Origin: Nitrospira sp.
GTDB lineage: Bacteria; Nitrospirota; Nitrospiria; Nitrospirales; Nitrospiraceae
DNA: 64,000 bases
Assembly (NCBI GenBank): GCA_030123565.1
Contig: CP126122.1
Span: forward strand, 1,251,001 to 1,315,000
Direction: 5' to 3'
In this document: positions 21,232-30,458 of the stretch, in pieces
Numbering within the stretch: position 1 is the first letter of the stretch
Layout: each line of letters begins with the position of its first letter
Program-made: the position numbers and the translations under genes
The notes under the pieces: generated by a model
Database searches by the model: none
Seen by the model: only the letters and a program-made list of their open reading frames with translations
What the model was told of the DNA's origin: nothing

Positions 21232-24200
21232 ATGAGCTACTCCTTGCTTGCTATAACGGGTCCTCCAAGGCTCCTCTCAAGGCTTAAGAAGTTCAATAGA
21301 AGAACTACAATTGAGAAGCTCAGTTCTCTACTCACACTCCCAGAACTCCACGCTAATACTCTTAGGGTAGAGCTACTGATCCACTTAGCCTGCCTACATT
21401 GTCACGGTTCCAAAACTCCTTCCCGGTATGAGTTGAAACACTGGCTAAATGTGTGGCTTGGTGCAACACAAGCTGCTCAGTGGGAGGACGCTGTAGAGGA
21501 CACCTTTATCTACAATGTGATGTGGGAGACGGGAAACTTTAGAGTCTTTCAGGGGATATGGGAGGGTAATGGGTTTAATCTGCAGGAAATTTTGGACGCT
21601 ACATTTCTTGGCTACACGCCTCCTGAGTCGGATGAATTAAAGCGATCCGTTTTGGGTTTGTTGAAGCTTAGTGAAGCTATCGTGAGTGGCCCAAATTTTC
21701 ATCGCTGGACTATGGGGAGTGGGCATCCTCACCAAGATATTGAATTGCCCGGCGACGACGAGCTTCAAAGAATGGTAGGCAACGTCTCTTTTAGTGCTGA
21801 AAAGTTGCGTGAGATCGGAATAGATCCGGTGGTTCTTAACCCATTTATTCTTCCTGATATCTCGGCCGGCGAACTTGCAACTCAAGAGCTTGGGCGGTCG
21901 TCTCTCGAGAGTCATCCACTTATCAGTGTTGATGGCTACCTAGTGGTCTGTCTTCCCACCGCTATCAGTGTTGCGATCAGGTTTTACGTTCTGAGATGGC
22001 TTGCAGCTAGAGGATTGCTTCATGGCTTGGAAAGAAAGCTTCGTCTGAAACAGAGTGAATACGTATTCGATGAGTTGCGAATACACGCAGGGTTAGTGGT
22101 TAATCAGGATCACGTTTTCCCGCCAAGAACCAAAGGGCTTCCAGAGTTTGATCAACTGTTAGGAAGGTTTGATGTAGACAAAGTCTGTCACGTCATCGTC
22201 TTGCCAGAATCTCTTGAGGGTGTTGCTAGAGAGGGATTAGTGGCCGAGAGAAACATCCCTGAATTTGGCGAATCGATATCTGCATACATCAGAGTCGTTG
22301 CCGACGACCTTAATCGTCAGTACCCAGGAACGAAGGGTTTAACGCTCTTCATCATCGGCGGCTTGGGTAGAGGGTTTGTGTTTGGCCTGCTCGAGCCTCC
22401 TTCGGATTGGGTAATCAGTGCTTTCAGTGTGGATGCTATAACTCATTTTGTCCGGACTTCTGAGTCTAACCTTTTGAAATTGTGGAAATTGAAAAGGGAA
22501 GAAGAGGCTATCGAAAAGAGTGGAATTACTCTGTTTCATCCATGGGGAGATCTGAATCTTTTTGCATGTTGGAGGGAGCAGGGATACACGCTGATTGCCA
22601 GAGATATGGAGTACCCTGACCAATCAATGTTGAGTGTGGCTCACAATTATGTAGCTTCCCTCCGGGAGAACAATCACAAAGATTATGATTTCCACTCCGT
22701 GATTTTTCACAATGGAGCTTTTAGACGGACCTGTCGGGTAACCCCTCATTCGTATTTTGGGGAGGCGCGGAGGTTGCCGGTTTATTGTGAGGTCGCTAGT
22801 CTCGGGGAAGGGATATTGCGGGGAGCGGTCGAGACTGCAGGCAGGCCTTGGTGGCTGAGTATGGACTCCGATCCGAGGTCGACATCCAAGCATGGTAGAA
22901 AATTTCTGTATGGTTTATGGAACGCTCTCCTTTCGTGGCTGGATAAGCTGGCGCCGGTTCTGGAGCGATACTGCCCTATCTCTTTGGGACCGGTACATAT
23001 AGAGATTACAGTGGAGCAAGTGGATTCTTGGCAGGAACTTAGAGGTCTCACGGCGACAAATTCGTCTGTTCTGTCGCATTCTGTCAGTGGTACCACCGTT
23101 GTTGTACGCGTCCCTAGAGAGTTCCGATCCCAGTTCAATAAGCCGGAAAATATTGCAGAGCGCACCTTGCTAGAAACTGTTGCGCGGGAAGTATTGGTAA
23201 TTGCTAATGGCAGCGCAGCCTCGGAGGCTCCTGAAATAACTGCTCGCGCTATTGTTTCGGAAGTGATGCCCAGTGCCGATATGCGAATGGTGCATTTTTT
23301 TGAGGCGCGAGATCCCGGGGCTCAACTTGCTGGCCAAGGTGTTATCAGTGACCCAAGATTCATTTGCCCAGAGGATCAAACTTTCTGCAAATTAGGAATG
23401 GCTGCACGAATCTGCCCATCTGTTCCCAAGGGCATAGTTTCGGGAGTGTCTGCCTGTCTTAAAGTTTTAAATGCCGGCGTTGACAGACTCTGGGAAGAGA
23501 TCGCGACTCAGCTCCGAGGGGTGAACCGACTGTCCCTTATATCAATGAGTCTCACAAACCATGAATCTTTGTTGCGTGACAGATCTCATTGGGGAGAGAC
23601 CTCGAGAGCCTTAATGGCGATTCATTCGAACTCCACAGATGTGCAGGAAGTTGCGCATAGTCGGGAGATTGATAGGATAAAAGCCGAATTGGCAAACCGT
23701 ATTCTGATTGAAATGAGCATATGTGAAGCGCCTACTATCGGCGGAGCTTCGGCTACATTAGAACTGCTAGATAAATTGTCAGCATGGATCATAACCTTGA
23801 TTGAACTAGCCCAACTGTCAGATGCGATCAAGTACGGCCTTGTTTCTCCTGAATTCAGGATTCGCAACAATGGCTTTATCGAAGGAAACCAGCGCTCTTT
23901 AGCAGAGGTGCTGGATCAGTATGGAAAATCGACTTTCAGGGAGCAGTTTCATCAGAGCGCTGAAAATTACCATGCCAAATATGAGTCGCGTGACTCACAT
24001 GCCAAAATTGTTGAGCATCACACTGCGGCTTTCAAGAATGCTTTTAAGTCCGAATATGGAATGGAAGTTTCAGAGTATTACGATGTGCTAGCAGAACTTT
24101 GGGACTGTGCGACTGAACACTTAAACACTGTAGTAGTGCTTGGTCTCGCAGAGTTGCGTGCCCGCCTCCGTAGCAACAGGAGTCTTTCAGAGGAATCTAT

Positions 24201-24951
24201 CGACCACTTTATTGCAGCATTCGCACTCCATCCAAGGGACAGCTGGGATAGAGTTCCACCCGACTTCGACAAGAAAGATTTTTACCCTTGGAGATATCAG
24301 AGGAGGTTGTCGCTTTCCATGCGACCACTCGTACTAGTGGAATCCTCTGATCCCGGAACATGCATCTATGGCATCCAAACAGTTGGACAAAGTATGGACT
24401 ATGTTCTTGGTCGGATTGAGAACGGATGGTTGGATACTGAATCTGTTAGGTCGGATGCGATGAAGTCGTACATTGGAGTTGTTGCAAATCAAGAAGGTGA
24501 AGCGTTCGAGGCGGAAGTAGCTACCTATTTTCCAAATGATAAGTGGAAAACCCACCAAAGACTTCTACTAAGTAGCCTAGGGGCTCCGGCTGAGCTTGGC
24601 GATATAGATGTTCTGGCGTGGAGGCAGGATGGATTGGGTTTAATCGCAATTGAGTGCAAACGATTAAAACCAGCCCGGACCGTTGGCGAGATAGGGGAGC
24701 AACTTTCAAAATTCAAGGGGGAAGCCCTCGATCGTCTTGCCCGTCATACTAAAAGACTCCACTGGCTAAACGTTAACTCTGAGAGTGTTAGATTGCATTT
24801 AGGTATACCGAAAAGCGATTTCCGCTTTGAGGGCCTTTTGGTGACGAATGTTATTGTGCCCATGCAATACGTTAAAGACCTTCCTATACCTCCGGATAGG
24901 GTTGTTCCACTTGGCAAGCTAGCAGACCTGGTTAAACGTCTTAGTTCCTAG
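21232..24951 (+). CDS. unrecognised 1239-residue protein with C-terminal PD-(D/E)XK nuclease-like domain
   Basis: 1239 residues starting MSYSLLAITGPPRLLSRLKK. I do not recognise the first 1080 residues: mixed alpha/beta, no membrane helix, no Walker motif. The last 150 residues look like a restriction-endonuclease fold: a helix with Glu1093 (GEAFEAEVATYF), then GDIDVLAW with Asp1124/Asp1126, a 14-residue hairpin, and IAIECKR with Glu1141 and Lys1143, i.e. D-x14-E-x-K. This is the Mrr/NERD-like arrangement. The gene is visibly AT-richer than the chromosome. Cargo position in an integrative island and the nuclease motif suggest an anti-invader role (inference). DNA repair or mobile-element maintenance are alternatives. 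Confidence 0.75.
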   Translation: MSYSLLAITGPPRLLSRLKKFNRRTTIEKLSSLLTLPELHANTLRVELLIHLACLHCHGSKTPSRYELKHWLNVWLGATQAAQWEDAVEDTFIYNVMWETGNFRVFQGIWEGNGFNLQEILDATFLGYTPPESDELKRSVLGLLKLSEAIVSGPNFHRWTMGSGHPHQDIELPGDDELQRMVGNVSFSAEKLREIGIDPVVLNPFILPDISAGELATQELGRSSLESHPLISVDGYLVVCLPTAISVAIRFYVLRWLAARGLLHGLERKLRLKQSEYVFDELRIHAGLVVNQDHVFPPRTKGLPEFDQLLGRFDVDKVCHVIVLPESLEGVAREGLVAERNIPEFGESISAYIRVVADDLNRQYPGTKGLTLFIIGGLGRGFVFGLLEPPSDWVISAFSVDAITHFVRTSESNLLKLWKLKREEEAIEKSGITLFHPWGDLNLFACWREQGYTLIARDMEYPDQSMLSVAHNYVASLRENNHKDYDFHSVIFHNGAFRRTCRVTPHSYFGEARRLPVYCEVASLGEGILRGAVETAGRPWWLSMDSDPRSTSKHGRKFLYGLWNALLSWLDKLAPVLERYCPISLGPVHIEITVEQVDSWQELRGLTATNSSVLSHSVSGTTVVVRVPREFRSQFNKPENIAERTLLETVAREVLVIANGSAASEAPEITARAIVSEVMPSADMRMVHFFEARDPGAQLAGQGVISDPRFICPEDQTFCKLGMAARICPSVPKGIVSGVSACLKVLNAGVDRLWEEIATQLRGVNRLSLISMSLTNHESLLRDRSHWGETSRALMAIHSNSTDVQEVAHSREIDRIKAELANRILIEMSICEAPTIGGASATLELLDKLSAWIITLIELAQLSDAIKYGLVSPEFRIRNNGFIEGNQRSLAEVLDQYGKSTFREQFHQSAENYHAKYESRDSHAKIVEHHTAAFKNAFKSEYGMEVSEYYDVLAELWDCATEHLNTVVVLGLAELRARLRSNRSLSEESIDHFIAAFALHPRDSWDRVPPDFDKKDFYPWRYQRRLSLSMRPLVLVESSDPGTCIYGIQTVGQSMDYVLGRIENGWLDTESVRSDAMKSYIGVVANQEGEAFEAEVATYFPNDKWKTHQRLLLSSLGAPAELGDIDVLAWRQDGLGLIAIECKRLKPARTVGEIGEQLSKFKGEALDRLARHTKRLHWLNVNSESVRLHLGIPKSDFRFEGLLVTNVIVPMQYVKDLPIPPDRVVPLGKLADLVKRLSS

Positions 24952-25024
24952 AGGCAGCTATACAAACGATCGCCGGCATCCTGCTTCAAAGCTGGATTTG
25001 CCTTGCACTATTAAACGAAAATCT

Positions 25025-25054
25025 GGTCACGGTTTTGGTCACGGAACCGTGACC
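25025..25054. terminator. perfect 10-bp inverted repeat between convergent genes
   Basis: GGTCACGGTT (25025-25034) and AACCGTGACC (25045-25054) are exact reverse complements around a 10-base loop. The loop contains a further GGTCACGG copy. Location between the convergent 1239-residue gene and the DUF5677-like gene suits a bidirectional terminator, although no T-run follows. An operator is the alternative. Confidence 0.45.
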
Positions 25055-25138
25055 TGTTTCAAGCGGATTTCTGTAACGCGTTCGCGCGGATTGAATTGCT
25101 TGATCCGGAGCCAACTACGCAACAGGAGTGTGAATCGA

Positions 25139-25876
25139 TCACTTCTGAATTTCAGATTTGACTTGCTGGTAAACATTGTCGATATGTTTTCCATAGTCGA
25201 GTGAAAAACCATCATTTACCTGGCTGAGTATGTCGAGCAAGTAAATGCATGAAGTTAGAAACGTTCTCCGAAGATCTTCTGGTGTGGAATCTAAACAGGC
25301 AAGTGATTCATCGTCTAGCCCAAGGTAGGATTTAATTCCTTCAGAACTAGGGTGTGTCACCCTGCAAAACATTTTATATAGAATGTACTGAAAACTCAGG
25401 CCTACTGATTTTGCCATCTTTCGGACGGACATACCCGCCCAGTTATGCTTGTTAGGATAATTTTTCTTAACTCGTTCGTATTCTTTTCGCTCCGAGGTTC
25501 TTTGATCAACGTCTTTTGAGGTAAGGATTTTTTGAATGATGACATCATCGGGATTCTCGCTAACATAATTGCTCAAAAGTTTGTCGAAATCATCGATTTC
25601 GAGGTAAGCATATTCCGTAAATAATGGAACGCGCTTGTCTGGATCATGTCCCACATATTTAAGGTTCAGCAGCAACTCCAGCAGGGATCTAAGAAGGATC
25701 TTTGCGTCTTGTCCATAGCCATGACTGGTAAGCAGAAAAATGCTCTCTACTGTCTTGCTACTTTTCCTTAGGCCATAAAGCAATAGTCCCTGGTGAGGTG
25801 AATTGACGGCATTAATCCTTTTTTCGGTATTGGAGACCAATTCGCTAATTTGAGTTTTTACAGATCCAGTATGCAT
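25139..25876 (-). CDS. DUF5677-like protein (island cargo)
   Basis: 245 residues, AT-rich gene, starting MHTGSVKTQISELVSNTEKR. The helical segment AKILLRSLLELLLNLKYVGHDPDKRV is the hallmark of DUF5677-type proteins (R-x-L-x-E-L-L-x-N-L-x-Y). A later His-containing helix (YKMFCRVTHPSSEG) also matches the family pattern, where a conserved Arg/Glu and a His may form a site. Biochemical role unknown; members are often seen in accessory regions. It converges on the 1239-residue gene and is the last gene before the right end of the island. Confidence 0.6.
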   Translation of the reverse strand: MHTGSVKTQISELVSNTEKRINAVNSPHQGLLLYGLRKSSKTVESIFLLTSHGYGQDAKILLRSLLELLLNLKYVGHDPDKRVPLFTEYAYLEIDDFDKLLSNYVSENPDDVIIQKILTSKDVDQRTSERKEYERVKKNYPNKHNWAGMSVRKMAKSVGLSFQYILYKMFCRVTHPSSEGIKSYLGLDDESLACLDSTPEDLRRTFLTSCIYLLDILSQVNDGFSLDYGKHIDNVYQQVKSEIQK

Positions 25877-25927
25877 AATGAGGGGCTTTCAAGCTCCCTT
25901 GGATTAGGGAGGCAGTAGGGTTCTTTT

Positions 25928-25975
25928 ACTCCCGGTTTTACTCCCGGTTCGCTCCCAGTTTTGCTCCCGATTGCC
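25928..25975 (+). repeat. right arm-type repeats (integrase binding candidate)
   Basis: 25928-25952 is identical to 17747-17771 near the left end. Two further imperfect copies of the CTCCCGGTT unit follow (CTCCCAGTT, CTCCCGATT) up to 25975, giving four units. The array ends about 115 bases before attR. Confidence 0.6.
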
Positions 25976-26022
25976 AGTCCAACCTAATCCTACTTAATCC
26001 CACCTGCAAGGAAGATTTTCGC

Positions 26023-26052
26023 TTGGTTTGGCATTCGTTTAGGCGATACAAT
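26023..26052 (+). promoter_or_regulatory. possible promoter reading out of the island into the DUF748 gene
   Basis: TTGGTT (26023-26028), 18-base spacer, TACAAT (26047-26052), pointing through attR toward the gene at 26159. Without the island this gene would lie 21 bases after the tRNA-Arg CCA. Prediction only. Confidence 0.35.
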
Positions 26053-26089
26053 CACGCTTAATCTTTATTAATATCATTGGCTTCTGGTG

Positions 26090-26137
26090 AGCCTTCTAAG
26101 CTGAGGGTCGCTGGTTCGATTCCAGCCGGGCGCACCA
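26090..26137 (+). repeat. attR: right 48-bp attachment repeat
   Basis: Exact copy of 17653-17700, a partial tRNA-Arg (3' half only). It lacks the 5' acceptor and D arm and cannot form a tRNA. Confidence 0.93.
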
Positions 26138-26158
26138 CGAGCGTCTTTTCATTTGCCC

Positions 26159-29116
26159 ATGGCGCTGGTCACGCGATTTCGAACGGCCCTGATCGTCTTG
26201 TGCGGCGCCGTGGCACTCTATGCCTTGTTGGGCTTTGTCGTCATCCCCTACGCCGTCAAGACCTACGCGATTCCCGCCTTGTCCGAGCGCCTGCGGCACC
26301 CAGTCCTGTTGGGTGACATCTCGCTCAATCCCTTTACCTTCGCGCTGACCCTCTCGGAATTCGAAATTCAGGAACCGGACCGAACACCGATGCTCGGGTT
26401 CAAGGAACTGTTCGTGAATTTCGAGGGGACCTCGCTCGTTCGCTCCGCCTACATCTTTGACGAAATCCGGCTCACCCTTCCCTTCGGTGCCCTGCATATT
26501 CACCCGGACGGCAAGCTGAATCTCCTCGGGCTCGTCCCCCCCGCCTCTGAGCAGGGTGAACAGCCGGCTGAGGCATCGAAGTCGAGCGCGAATACCGAGA
26601 AGAAACCCCTGCCGCCGTTGGAAATCGGTCTCTTGAGCATCCGGCAGGGGGTGGTTGAGTTCCGGGACGAGTCCAAACGCAAGCCGGTCGCGATCGATGT
26701 GGTGCCCATTGAAATCACGCTCCGGAACTTCAGCACGCGGCAAGGGGGGGAAAACGCCTATGCCTTCACGGCCGAATTCGGGCAGGGGGAAGTCCTAGAT
26801 TGGGAGGGAGAGTTTCACCTGGATCCGTTGGAGTCCACGGGACGCCTGTCGCTCTCCAATGTGAAACTCAAGACCTTTTGGCCGAGCATCCGCGATCGGT
26901 TTCGATTCGATATCCTGAGCGGGGCTGTCACGGTCAATGCACGGTATCACTTCGATATGGCGGCGGCCCCGGTCAACCTGCAGGTATCCGATGGAAAGGT
27001 CGTCCTGTCGGACTTCCGGTTGGCGGCAATAGGGGACCGTGATCCGGTCATCACCGTGCCGTCCTTGGAGTTTGAGGCGATCCATCTGGATCTGCCCAAG
27101 CAAGCGATGGGGTTGAAGGCCATGCGTCTGACCGGCGCCGAAGTCCGGGCCTGGCTGGCCGAAGACGGCGTGCCGAATTTCAAGACGCTCTTCGCGCCGT
27201 CGGCGGAGGACGGGGGCCATGAGAATCCTCCCAAGGAGGCGCCGTCCAAAGATCCGGCGAAACCTTGGACGGTCGAAGTTCAGAAGGCCGAGGTCGCGAA
27301 CATGCGGATCGGGTTTGAAGATCGCAGTGTGAAGCAGCCCGCGGAATTGACGATCGAGGAGTTGCAGGTGACGGTCAATGATATCTATGTCCCGCTGAAG
27401 GGCACGTTGCCGGTTTCCGTCGGCCTTCGGTTCAATGGAGAGGGAACGATCGAGAGTAAGGGGACGGTGCAAATCGATCCGCTGCAGGCGGACCTCACCC
27501 TGGTCTTGGCGCACATCGGTCTCCGGCCATTCCAGCCCTATCTCGGTCGCATGATGCAGATCGAGCTGAGAGACGGGGAGTTCGAGTTGGCTGGGGAGGC
27601 ACACTATCGGAGTCGCCATGAATCCGAGCCCCTCTTGCGGTATGTCGGGCGGATCGGCCTGAACAATCTGCATGTCGTCGATGCGGTGTCGCAAAAAGAG
27701 TTGCTCGGGTGGACGGCGTTAGGGGTGAACAAGGTTGTGTTGGAGGTCGAGCCCACCAAAGTGAAGATCGGGGAAATCACCTGGGGTGATCCGGCGATGC
27801 AGTTCGTGATCGCCAAGGACGGCACGACGAACCTCTCGCACGCGATGCGCAGACCCGAACAGGGGACGGTACAACCGAGCGAGCCGAAACCGCCTGCGGA
27901 ACCGGCCTCCAAGAAAACGAGCGCCCCCACCCCGATCGAGATCGACCTCGTCAAGTTGTCGAGGTTGTCCGCGACATTCGTGGATGAATCCATCGAACCG
28001 ACCGTAACGACCGGGATTCAGGACTTCAGCGGCACCATCAAGGGCCTGTCTTCCAAACAGGTGGCCAAGGCGGAGGTGTCCTTGGCCGGGAAGGTCGATA
28101 ACGTGGCGCCGCTCAAGGTGCAGGGTCGGATCAACCCGCTCAGCGGAGATGCCTTTACGGATCTCAAGTTTATCTTCCAGGGCGTGGATTTGACCGCGGT
28201 TTCGCCCTATGCCGGAAAGTACGCGGGATATCCGATCACCAAGGGCAAGCTCTCGCTCGACCTCATATATCAGGTGTCGAAGCAACAACTGGTCGGCGAA
28301 AACAAGGTGGTCGTCGATCAGTTTACGTTCGGGGAGAAGACCGAGAGCCCGGATGCGACGAGTCTGCCTGTCCGTCTGGCGGTGGCCTTGCTGAAAGATC
28401 GGCGCGGCCGGATCGATATCGACATGCCGGTACGAGGGGACTTGAGCGAACCGGACTTCCGGTACGGGAAGGTGGTGCTCAATGCACTGGTCAATCTGAT
28501 CACCAAGGTGGCGACTTCGCCCTTCTCGGCACTGGGAGGGCTCGTCGGGGGGGGAGGAGAAGACCTGCAATTCATCGAGTTCAAGGCCGGCAGCGGAGAG
28601 CTTGAGGCGACGGAACAGCAGAAGCTCGGGTCGATCGCCAAGGCGCTCCAGGAGCGGCCGGCGTTACGGGTGGAGGTCATCGGGGCGGCCGATCCCACCC
28701 ACGATCGAGAGGCCCTGGCTCTGCAGAAAATGAATGCCGAGGTGCAACGGCGTTTCACCCACGGGGGGACGAAAAACTCCCAGGTGACCCTGTCCCAGGA
28801 ACGCGAATTCGAACTCTTGAGCGATCTCTATGCCGAGAAGTTGGGGAAGCAACCGACGAAGCGCGAAGAGGCATCGGGCGGAAAGCTCGTCGAGCGGGTG
28901 CTGACGGTCGATGAATTGCGGGCACAACTGCTGCCGGCGATGACCGTCGAAGAGTCGGAGCTGCGCTCGTTGGCGCAAAGCCGCGCCAAGGCGATCAGGG
29001 AAGAATTGATTGTCCAGGGCCGGTTGCCGGAGGAGAACGTCTTTCTTGTCGAAGTCGAGCTGACCGCTTCAGAAGGGAAACCGGTGCGGACCCATTTGAA
29101 TCTGACGGGCGGATGA
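26159..29116 (+). CDS. DUF748 / AsmA-like envelope protein
   Basis: 985 residues from the ATG at 26159 (a TTG six bases earlier is possible). One N-terminal membrane helix (about 10-32, ALIVLCGAVALYALLGFVV) precedes a long periplasmic beta-rich region. Family phrases: VLLGDISLNPFTFALTLSEFEI, LPPLEIGLLSIRQGVVEFRDES, and in the third quarter LKVQGRINPLSGDAFTDLKFIFQGVDLTAVSPYAGKY and LDLIYQV. The C-terminus (LEATEQQKLGSIAKALQERPALRVEVIGAADPTHDREALA) resembles an OmpA-like tail. DUF748/AsmA proteins are thought to form bridge-like lipid conduits between membranes. The start lies 21 bases after attR. Confidence 0.88.
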   Translation: MALVTRFRTALIVLCGAVALYALLGFVVIPYAVKTYAIPALSERLRHPVLLGDISLNPFTFALTLSEFEIQEPDRTPMLGFKELFVNFEGTSLVRSAYIFDEIRLTLPFGALHIHPDGKLNLLGLVPPASEQGEQPAEASKSSANTEKKPLPPLEIGLLSIRQGVVEFRDESKRKPVAIDVVPIEITLRNFSTRQGGENAYAFTAEFGQGEVLDWEGEFHLDPLESTGRLSLSNVKLKTFWPSIRDRFRFDILSGAVTVNARYHFDMAAAPVNLQVSDGKVVLSDFRLAAIGDRDPVITVPSLEFEAIHLDLPKQAMGLKAMRLTGAEVRAWLAEDGVPNFKTLFAPSAEDGGHENPPKEAPSKDPAKPWTVEVQKAEVANMRIGFEDRSVKQPAELTIEELQVTVNDIYVPLKGTLPVSVGLRFNGEGTIESKGTVQIDPLQADLTLVLAHIGLRPFQPYLGRMMQIELRDGEFELAGEAHYRSRHESEPLLRYVGRIGLNNLHVVDAVSQKELLGWTALGVNKVVLEVEPTKVKIGEITWGDPAMQFVIAKDGTTNLSHAMRRPEQGTVQPSEPKPPAEPASKKTSAPTPIEIDLVKLSRLSATFVDESIEPTVTTGIQDFSGTIKGLSSKQVAKAEVSLAGKVDNVAPLKVQGRINPLSGDAFTDLKFIFQGVDLTAVSPYAGKYAGYPITKGKLSLDLIYQVSKQQLVGENKVVVDQFTFGEKTESPDATSLPVRLAVALLKDRRGRIDIDMPVRGDLSEPDFRYGKVVLNALVNLITKVATSPFSALGGLVGGGGEDLQFIEFKAGSGELEATEQQKLGSIAKALQERPALRVEVIGAADPTHDREALALQKMNAEVQRRFTHGGTKNSQVTLSQEREFELLSDLYAEKLGKQPTKREEASGGKLVERVLTVDELRAQLLPAMTVEESELRSLAQSRAKAIREELIVQGRLPEENVFLVEVELTASEGKPVRTHLNLTGG

Positions 29117-29124
29117 CCGAGGCG

Positions 29125-29493
29125 TCACCTTTTAGGGAGGTACCGCATGCGGGTCCCGTGCAGCAGCGACAATTCGATTTCGCTGGGGTGCAACTCCACG
29201 GGAAAATACGCCCCGGAAATTTTGGCCGCATTGATGCTGGCCCCTTCGAGTCGCGCCTTACGAAAATCGATCCCCCGCAGGTCGGCCTGCCGAAAATAGC
29301 ACTCGCTGAAATCCAGCCCATCGGCTTCCAATCCCCGCAGATCGAGGCCCCGCAGGTCGCAGCGCGTCAGGTCAACCGGTTCGCCCGCCGCCCGTTTGAC
29401 GTTGAACTCCTTGATGCAGCCTTCGCGGAGCAGGCGGTACATCGGATCGTTTGAGATCCGCAGTCCGTTGGTGGTCGGTTTCGTGTTCTCCAT
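29125..29493 (-). CDS. pentapeptide-repeat protein
   Basis: 122 residues. Consecutive pentapeptides A(D/N)Lxx run from about residue 38 to 95: CDLRG, LDLRG, LEADG, LDFSE, CYFRQ, ADLRG, IDFRK, ARLEG, ASINA, AKISG, AYF. They form about two coils of a right-handed beta helix. The N-terminal 35 residues are not repeats. Such small proteins are common and their roles are mostly unknown. Convergent with the DUF748 gene. Confidence 0.85.
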   Translation of the reverse strand: MENTKPTTNGLRISNDPMYRLLREGCIKEFNVKRAAGEPVDLTRCDLRGLDLRGLEADGLDFSECYFRQADLRGIDFRKARLEGASINAAKISGAYFPVELHPSEIELSLLHGTRMRYLPKR

Positions 29494-29705
29494 GAGGCCT
29501 CCTCGGCTGTCGCATTCCTTATCGGGAGTTTGAGAGAAAACTTGAGCTGGCCCGTCGGCGATGCGCCTGTGACAGTGCGAGGTCCGGCGCGGACATCTTC
29601 CGCTTGCGCCGGACTCCTGAGAAACGGTACTCTTAATCGCTCATTCAAACTTATCGCGCAGTACATTGCATCCTATTTTCCGACCGGATACAGAAGGAGG
29701 ACACC

Positions 29706-30341
29706 ATGGGACTACGACTTGGCGACGACGCTCCGAACTTTACGGCGGAGACGACGGAAGGGACGATCAATTTCCACCAGTGGTTGGGAAACGGGTGGGG
29801 CATTCTGTTCTCTCACCCCAAGGACTTTACGCCGGTCTGCACGACGGAGTTGGGCTACATGGCGAAAATCAAGGGTGAGTTCGAGAAGCGCGGGGTGAAG
29901 ATCCTGGCCATCAGTGTGGATCCGCTGGATTCGCATCGCGGCTGGACCAAGGACATCAATGAAACCCAGAACTGCACGGTGAGTTATCCCTTGATCGCGG
30001 ACCCGGAGAAGAAAGTGGCCATGCTCTATGACATGATCCACCCGAATGCGCTGGACAACATGACGGTGCGGTCGGTGTTCGTGATCGGGCCGGACAAGAA
30101 GATCAAGTTGATGCTCACCTATCCCGCTTCCTGCGGCAGGAACTTCGATGAATTGTTGCGGGTAGTGGATTCCCTGCAATTGACGGCGAAATACAAGGTG
30201 GCGACACCGGTGAATTGGAAGGAGGGGCAGGATTGCATCATCACCCCCGCGGTGAGCGATGAGGAAGCCAAGACCCTGTTCCCGAAAGGGTTCAAGACCG
30301 TGAAGCCCTATCTGCGGATCACGCCCCAGCCCAACAAGTAA
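29706..30341 (+). CDS. 1-Cys peroxiredoxin (Prx6 type)
   Basis: 211 residues, the right length for Prx6-class enzymes, which reduce hydrogen peroxide and organic peroxides. Key features: FSHPKDFTPVCTTELG with the peroxidatic Cys and upstream Thr, the Arg in VRSVFVIGPD, and a C-terminal dimerisation extension (VATPVNWKEGQDCIITPAVSDEEAKTLFPKGF). AAGGAGGA lies seven bases before the ATG. A strong terminator follows, so it is monocistronic. Confidence 0.95.
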   Translation: MGLRLGDDAPNFTAETTEGTINFHQWLGNGWGILFSHPKDFTPVCTTELGYMAKIKGEFEKRGVKILAISVDPLDSHRGWTKDINETQNCTVSYPLIADPEKKVAMLYDMIHPNALDNMTVRSVFVIGPDKKIKLMLTYPASCGRNFDELLRVVDSLQLTAKYKVATPVNWKEGQDCIITPAVSDEEAKTLFPKGFKTVKPYLRITPQPNK

Positions 30342-30370
30342 TTGCGTCTTCACTGAGCTGAACAGAGGAC

Positions 30371-30406
30371 GGGGAGCCGACCGCAGGGTCGGCTCCCCGT
30401 TTGCTT
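30371..30406 (+). terminator. rho-independent terminator after the peroxiredoxin gene
   Basis: A perfect 12-bp stem (GGGGAGCCGACC at 30371-30382 with 30387-30398) and a 4-base loop, followed by a T-containing tail GTTTGCTTT. Confidence 0.85.
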
Positions 30407-30458
30407 TGAGGCAAGAGCCTTGCCGTCCTGCTCGTACTGAGCATCCGCTCACGAAAAC

